Source: Microbacterium indicum DSM 19969
Lineage (GTDB): Bacteria; Actinomycetota; Actinomycetes; Actinomycetales; Microbacteriaceae
NCBI RefSeq assembly: GCF_000422385.1
Contig: NZ_AULR01000015.1
Coordinates: 1 to 64,000 of the forward strand
DNA length: 64,000 nucleotides
Reading direction: 5' to 3'
In this document: positions 60,056 to 64,000 of the stretch, one piece after another
Numbering within the stretch: position 1 is the first letter of the stretch
Layout of the letters: each line of letters starts with the position of its first letter
Translations under genes and position numbers: made by a program
The notes under the pieces: model-generated
Seen by the model: the letters and a program-made list of their open reading frames with translations, nothing else
What the model was told of the DNA's origin: nothing
Databases searched by the model: none

Positions 60056-61513
60056 TCAGACGGCCATGACGATGCTCTTCGTCTCCAGGAACCCGTCGAG
60101 GCCCGCCTCGCCCAGGTCCCGCCCGAGGCCCGAGTCGCGCACGCCCCCGAAGGAGAGTGCGGGGTGGAAGATGTTGTAGGTGTTGACCCACACGGTCCCG
60201 GCGCTGATGCCCTGAGCCATGCGGTGGGCGCGCGCAAGGTCCGTCGTCCAGACGCCGGCCGCGAGACCGAACGTCGTATCGTTGGCGATCCGCAGCGCCT
60301 CGGCTTCGTCGTCGAAGGGGATGATCCCGGCGACGGGCCCGAAGATCTCCTCGCGGGCGATGACCATGTCGTTGGTGACGCCGGTGAACAGGGTCGGCTC
60401 GAGGTAGTAGCCGGGGCCGCTGATCCCGCCGCCCGTGACGAGCTGGGCACCCTGCGACTTTCCGCTCTCGATGTAGCCGAGTACGCGCTGGCGCTGCTCC
60501 TCGGACACCATCGGGCCGACGGAGATCCCGCCCGCGAGGCCGTCGCCCACGGGCACCTTCGCGGCGGCCTCGGCGAGGCGCTCGGTCATCTCGCCGAGGA
60601 CGCTGCGCTGCACGAGGATGCGACTGCCGGCCGTGCACATCTGGCCGGAGTGGCCGAAGGTCGCACGCATCGCCGTCACCGTCGCGAGGTCGAGATCCGC
60701 GTCAGCGAAGATGATGTTCGGGCTCTTTCCGCCGAGCTCGAGGGTGACGCGCTTGAAGCCGGGCACCGAGGCGTGCAGGATGTGCGCCCCCACCTCGGTC
60801 GAGCCCGTGAATGTGACCTTGGCGATGTCGGGGTGCGTGCTGAGCGTGGCTCCCGCGACGTGGTCACCCGTGATGACGCTGACGACGCCCGTGGGGATGC
60901 CCGCCTCGGCCATCAGGGCGGCGAGCCGCAGGGCCGTGAGAGGCGTGTCCTCCGCGGGCTTGACGATCACCGGGCATCCCGCGGCGAGCGCGGGGCCGAG
61001 CTTGTACGCCGCCGTCATGACCGGGAAGTTCCAGGGCAGGATCGCTGCGACCGGCCCCACGGGCTCCTTCACCGTGTAGGCGTGGTGCGACCCGCCGTCG
61101 ATGGGGACGACGGTGCCGCCGAGACGCGTCGTCGCGCCGGCGAAGTGGCGGAAGGTGTTCGCGGCGGACTGCGTGTCGGCGCGCGAGCGCTCGATGGGCT
61201 TACCCTGATCGCGCGTCTCGAGGATGGCGAGCTCTTCGAGATCTCGTTCGATCAGCTCGGCGACGCGGTTCATGATCCGGGTGCGCTCGAGCGGATCCAT
61301 GCCGCTCCATACCCGCGACCGGTGTGCCTCGAGCGCGGCGGCGACCGCATGGTCGACGTCGGCCGGCGTTGCGTCTGCGACGGTCGTGATGACCTGCTCG
61401 GTCGCGGGGTCGATCACGTCGCGAATCGCCCGGCCGCCGGCCTCGACCCACTCCCCCGCGAGAAAGAACGGAAGGAACGGTTCGAGCGAAGGCAGGCTGG
61501 CGCGCGAGATCAT
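60056..61513 (-). CDS. NAD(P)-dependent aldehyde dehydrogenase
   Basis: This 485-aa enzyme has the catalytic cysteine in HSGQMCTAGSR, the general-base glutamate in LELGGKSPN and the cofactor site FTGSTEVG with the earlier PWNFPVMTAAYK. It oxidises an aldehyde to the acid, a natural follow-on from an amine oxidase, whose gene lies near the window end. The neighbour to the right is the divergent GntR regulator, and paired operators lie at its start codon. Confidence 0.9.
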   Translation of the reverse strand: MISRASLPSLEPFLPFFLAGEWVEAGGRAIRDVIDPATEQVITTVADATPADVDHAVAAALEAHRSRVWSGMDPLERTRIMNRVAELIERDLEELAILETRDQGKPIERSRADTQSAANTFRHFAGATTRLGGTVVPIDGGSHHAYTVKEPVGPVAAILPWNFPVMTAAYKLGPALAAGCPVIVKPAEDTPLTALRLAALMAEAGIPTGVVSVITGDHVAGATLSTHPDIAKVTFTGSTEVGAHILHASVPGFKRVTLELGGKSPNIIFADADLDLATVTAMRATFGHSGQMCTAGSRILVQRSVLGEMTERLAEAAAKVPVGDGLAGGISVGPMVSEEQRQRVLGYIESGKSQGAQLVTGGGISGPGYYLEPTLFTGVTNDMVIAREEIFGPVAGIIPFDDEAEALRIANDTTFGLAAGVWTTDLARAHRMAQGISAGTVWVNTYNIFHPALSFGGVRDSGLGRDLGEAGLDGFLETKSIVMAV

Positions 61514-61515
61514 GC

Positions 61516-61547
61516 ATGGATCCTAACAGCTCCCCATTGGATCCATT
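61516..61547. promoter_or_regulatory. Paired GntR-type operators, site D
   Basis: ATGGATCCTAA (61516-61526) and ATTGGATCCATT (61536-61547) are 20-21 bp apart in the divergent region between the aldehyde dehydrogenase and gntR-type genes. The first copy sits next to the dehydrogenase ATG. Confidence 0.7.
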
Positions 61548-61635
61548 AGGGTTGGGGTGGACGCGTTGCACCGCACACGCGCCCACGCGGGTTGATAGCA
61601 TCCCGTTCGACAACTCCGGGGGAAGGGGAAAATGC

Positions 61636-62346
61636 ATGCCCGACGAGGAATCGCAACCCACTGGGCATGCACTGGTCGACGACATTGCGGCGAAGATCCG
61701 TGCTCGGATCATGTCGGGCGCGATCCCCATCGGCGCGCAGCTGCGCCAAGCGGAACTCGCTGACGAGTTCGGAGTCAGCCGCACGCCGGTGCGCGAAGCG
61801 CTCCGCCAGCTCCAGGCGGGTGGACTCATCACCGTCGTGCCCAACAAGGGGGCCATTGTGCGAGTCCCCGCGCCCTGGGAGGTGCGCGAGGCGTACGAGG
61901 TGCGAGCAGAGCTTGAGGGGCTCGCGGCGTCGCGAGCGGTGAGCCGGGTCTCCCGAACCGATCTCGACACGCTGCGGCAGGCGAACCAGGAGATGTACGA
62001 GCGCCCTCTGCGTGCCGCCGAGCACGATGCCGACATGGCGACGGAGAGCCGTCGCGAGAACGACGTCTTCCACGACACGATCATCCAGGTCGCCGGCAAC
62101 TCGCGGCTCGCGCGCGCGATCCTCGAGATCAACGAGACCTTCCCGAGGAACGTCACGGCGCAGCTGCTCGTCCACAACGAACGCCACCGCGAAGAGAACT
62201 ACCAGGAGCACCTGCGCGTGGTCGAGGCCCTGGAACAGGGCGATCTCGTCAGGGCCGGCGAAGAGATGCGCGCGCACGTGCTGTCGGCCGGCGAGCACCT
62301 CGCGCAGTGGTACGAACGCCGCTCCTCCACCGTCTTCACCGGCTGA
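61636..62346 (+). CDS. GntR-family (FadR subfamily) regulator
   Basis: This 236-aa regulator has a winged helix-turn-helix (about residues 12-75, including LRQAELADEFGVSRTPVREALRQL) and an FCD-type helical ligand domain (REAYEVRAELEGLAASRAV onward). Likely metal-site residues in FHDTIIQVAGNSRL and a later NYQEHLRVVEAL are visible. The ATG at 61636 follows AAGGGG. It is the only regulator encoded within the 45.2-62.3 kb island. It sits beside one of four paired-operator regions, so it is the best candidate for binding all of them. Confidence 0.88.
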   Translation: MPDEESQPTGHALVDDIAAKIRARIMSGAIPIGAQLRQAELADEFGVSRTPVREALRQLQAGGLITVVPNKGAIVRVPAPWEVREAYEVRAELEGLAASRAVSRVSRTDLDTLRQANQEMYERPLRAAEHDADMATESRRENDVFHDTIIQVAGNSRLARAILEINETFPRNVTAQLLVHNERHREENYQEHLRVVEALEQGDLVRAGEEMRAHVLSAGEHLAQWYERRSSTVFTG

Positions 62347-62353
62347 CCCGCGT

Positions 62354-62860
62354 TCATACGAGCATGGCGGCCGCCATCATCGCGGTCGACAATCCCATCG
62401 TCGCGTGCAGCAGCCGCAGCCGCAGGCGGCTGCCCCGGCGCAACGCGAGCAGCACCGACCACGTGATGTAGCCGAGCGCCGGGATCAGCAGACCCGCCGC
62501 GCCGAGTCCGTGGTGATGCCCGGTCGTGGTCGTGGTCGCCGTGCCCATCACCAGGATGAGCGGCGCCGACACGAGCCCGCCGACCGCGGTGTGGATCCAG
62601 GTGCCGCAGGCCGCCGCACCGCGCTCGCGCCGCGCGAGGCGCGCGCCGACCGCCAGGGCAAGCGAGCAGATCACCAGCGCGATCGCCCAGAGGACGGCGG
62701 GCACCACACCCCCGCCCAGCGCGACATCGGTCATCGCGGCGACCATGACGATCGATGCGATGACCTCGGCCGCGCGCGCCCGCGCCCCGGGCGCGGCGGC
62801 GAGGCAGCAGACCCCGACGCTCGCAGGCAGTAGGGCCGCCAGGTGGAGGGCCGCGCCCAT
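62354..62860 (-). CDS. Small His/Met-containing membrane protein (DUF5134-like)
   Basis: This 168-aa protein has about five predicted helices and a Thr-rich loop with GHHHGLG. LLHATMGLSTAMMAAAML at the end adds His and Met inside the last helix. The pattern recalls DUF5134-type actinobacterial membrane proteins; I am not certain of that family. It follows the copper amine oxidase gene by 7 bp. His/Met residues in the membrane would suit copper transfer to that enzyme, but this is inference. The GntR stop is 8 bp away, convergent. Confidence 0.6.
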   Translation of the reverse strand: MGAALHLAALLPASVGVCCLAAAPGARARAAEVIASIVMVAAMTDVALGGGVVPAVLWAIALVICSLALAVGARLARRERGAAACGTWIHTAVGGLVSAPLILVMGTATTTTTGHHHGLGAAGLLIPALGYITWSVLLALRRGSRLRLRLLHATMGLSTAMMAAAMLV

Positions 62861-62867
62861 CAGCGCG

Positions 62868-64000
62868 TCAGTGCCCGCAGGTACACGTGCCGCCCGCGTG
62901 ACCGCAGGCGCACCCACCGCCCGAGGCATGACCATGACGCGACTGCGACGGCGCCACGTCGAGCGAAGGATTGCGCGTGAAGAATCCGTCGGGCTCCATC
63001 CGGAACATCAACGCGTCCACGGGCATGATCGGCCACTGCTCGGGGCGCGGGAAATGGTGCACCCCCACGACGGGCCACACCACGAGCTCGACGCCGTCGA
63101 GGTCGCGATCGGCCTTCTGCCAGGCGGTGACGCCCTCTTCGCCGAGCGGCGCCTGGTTCGGGTACTCCCCAGCGATGAAGCGCTCGTCGGGGTCGTAGGC
63201 CGTAGCCCACAGGTGCCGGGAGACGAACGGCGCCTTGCGCTCGACGATGCTGCCGGGCTTCGCGAACAGCTGCGTCGTGTGGGGCATCATCATGCGGTAG
63301 GCGGTGGGCTCGCCGAAGCGATTGGTCTTCTCGGTGCTCTCGACGCGCCAGTGCACGGCTCGAGACGGGTCGTTCCGCCGGCCCGCGATGCTCTCGCGGT
63401 CGATCACCGTCGGCACCGTCTTGACGGCGTTGCCCCACGGGTTCAGCTCCTCGTCCTCCTCGACCTCGGCGTGCAGCTCGACGAGACGGTTCTTCGCGCC
63501 GTCGATCGCGGTGTCGAGGCGCAGCGCGAAGTAGTGCTGATGCGTCGGGGCCTGCACGTTCGGGCTGACCATGCGCCCGAACTTCGGCGTCGCGTCATCC
63601 GCGATGCCCGAGACCGACATCACACCCGTGAGCTTGATCTCGAGATCGAGCGAGCCGTCCTGATAGAAGGACCAGTAGAAGCCGTAGTCGTAGTTCGCGA
63701 CCGTCGCGAAGAACGAGATCACGAAGCGGCGCGAGCGGCGCACCTCGGGCTCGTCGATGCGCGTGTTGACGTGCTTCCAGAGGATCGAGTGATCCTCTTC
63801 GTGCATGCAGATCGCGTTCTTGATGGTCTGCGCCGTGCCGAAGCCATCGACGTACGAGGCGTCGAGGTACCGGATCTCTCCCAGGCAGTCGCAGCCGAGC
63901 TCGAGCGACGCCGTCAGGGGACCGGCCCCGTACTCGCCCCAGTCGAAGAAGTTCTTACGGTACGCGGTGGGGTCGCTGTCCAGGTAGGGCACGTACATCT
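62868..64000 (-). CDS. Copper amine oxidase (C-terminal part, cut by window end)
   Basis: The visible 377 residues are the catalytic core of a quinone-containing amine oxidase, which turns primary amines into aldehydes with H2O2 and ammonia. The TPQ precursor tyrosine is in TVANYDYGFYW. The copper histidine pair is in THQHYFALRLD, and the third lies in VGVHHFPRPEQWPIMPVD. The N-terminal domains lie beyond the window. After the normal end comes a Ser/Gln linker and a Cys/His-rich tail, GGGCACGHAGGTCTCGH. The aldehyde dehydrogenase at 60056 could use its product. Confidence 0.88.
   Translation of the reverse strand, partial: MYVPYLDSDPTAYRKNFFDWGEYGAGPLTASLELGCDCLGEIRYLDASYVDGFGTAQTIKNAICMHEEDHSILWKHVNTRIDEPEVRRSRRFVISFFATVANYDYGFYWSFYQDGSLDLEIKLTGVMSVSGIADDATPKFGRMVSPNVQAPTHQHYFALRLDTAIDGAKNRLVELHAEVEEDEELNPWGNAVKTVPTVIDRESIAGRRNDPSRAVHWRVESTEKTNRFGEPTAYRMMMPHTTQLFAKPGSIVERKAPFVSRHLWATAYDPDERFIAGEYPNQAPLGEEGVTAWQKADRDLDGVELVVWPVVGVHHFPRPEQWPIMPVDALMFRMEPDGFFTRNPSLDVAPSQSRHGHASGGGCACGHAGGTCTCGH

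Overview
The window looks like the chromosome of a high-GC actinobacterium, most likely of the Microbacteriaceae (Microbacterium-like). The reasons are the base composition, the rpsF-ssb-rpsR-rplI-dnaB order, the many GTG starts and ATGA/GTGA overlaps, and the large number of LacI/ROK/GntR-controlled sugar and amine ABC operons. No tRNA, rRNA or CRISPR array was seen. All calls come from reading the sequence and remembered family motifs; no database search was run.

Layout. 0-0.3 kb: the 3' end of an IS481-like transposase and its terminal repeats. 0.4-8.5 kb: a flavin reductase, then a copper-resistance block (copZ, a membrane-anchored accessory protein, copA; then copB and csoR) with two matching CsoR-type operators, and a CynX-type MFS transporter. 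9-12.5 kb: housekeeping dnaB and the rpsF-ssb-rpsR-rplI operon, with a cluster of DnaA-box-like 9-mers between dnaB and rplI. 12.6-18.7 kb: a LacI-controlled locus with a GH127 beta-L-arabinofuranosidase and a sugar ABC importer. 18.7-22.2 kb: three tandem ~174-bp repeats, a wall-anchored lamin-tail protein with a PHO-box-like array just upstream, and a YdcF-like protein. 22.2-29.1 kb: a sugar ABC importer, ROK regulator, pyranose-oxidase-like GMC enzyme and TIM-barrel isomerase in one overlapping operon. 29.3-35.3 kb: a Pot-type ABC importer with an adenosine deaminase, divergent from a LacI regulator.

35.3-45.1 kb: a nitrogen-scavenging operon with a sodium:solute symporter, two DUF1989 proteins, a 1199-aa 'urea carboxylase' and allophanate hydrolase, followed by a TetR regulator and an AHL-lactonase-like MBL protein. 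This gene set matches the guanidine carboxylase / carboxyguanidine deiminase / AtzF pathway. The same 20-bp near-palindrome lies upstream of both the symporter and the first DUF1989 gene.

45.2-62.3 kb: an apparently uncharacterised catabolic island. It holds a KynB-like cyclase, an alpha/beta hydrolase, two intact amidohydrolases, two TIM-barrel hydrolase homologues that have lost most expected metal ligands, an amidase, a cytidine-deaminase-like protein, a RidA protein, an aldehyde dehydrogenase, an MFS transporter and a Dpp-type ABC importer. Four intergenic regions across it each carry two copies of an ATTGGATCCAAT-like operator 20-21 bp apart, including the one beside a GntR/FadR-type regulator. 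The window ends inside a copper amine oxidase with a Cys/His-rich C-terminal tail.
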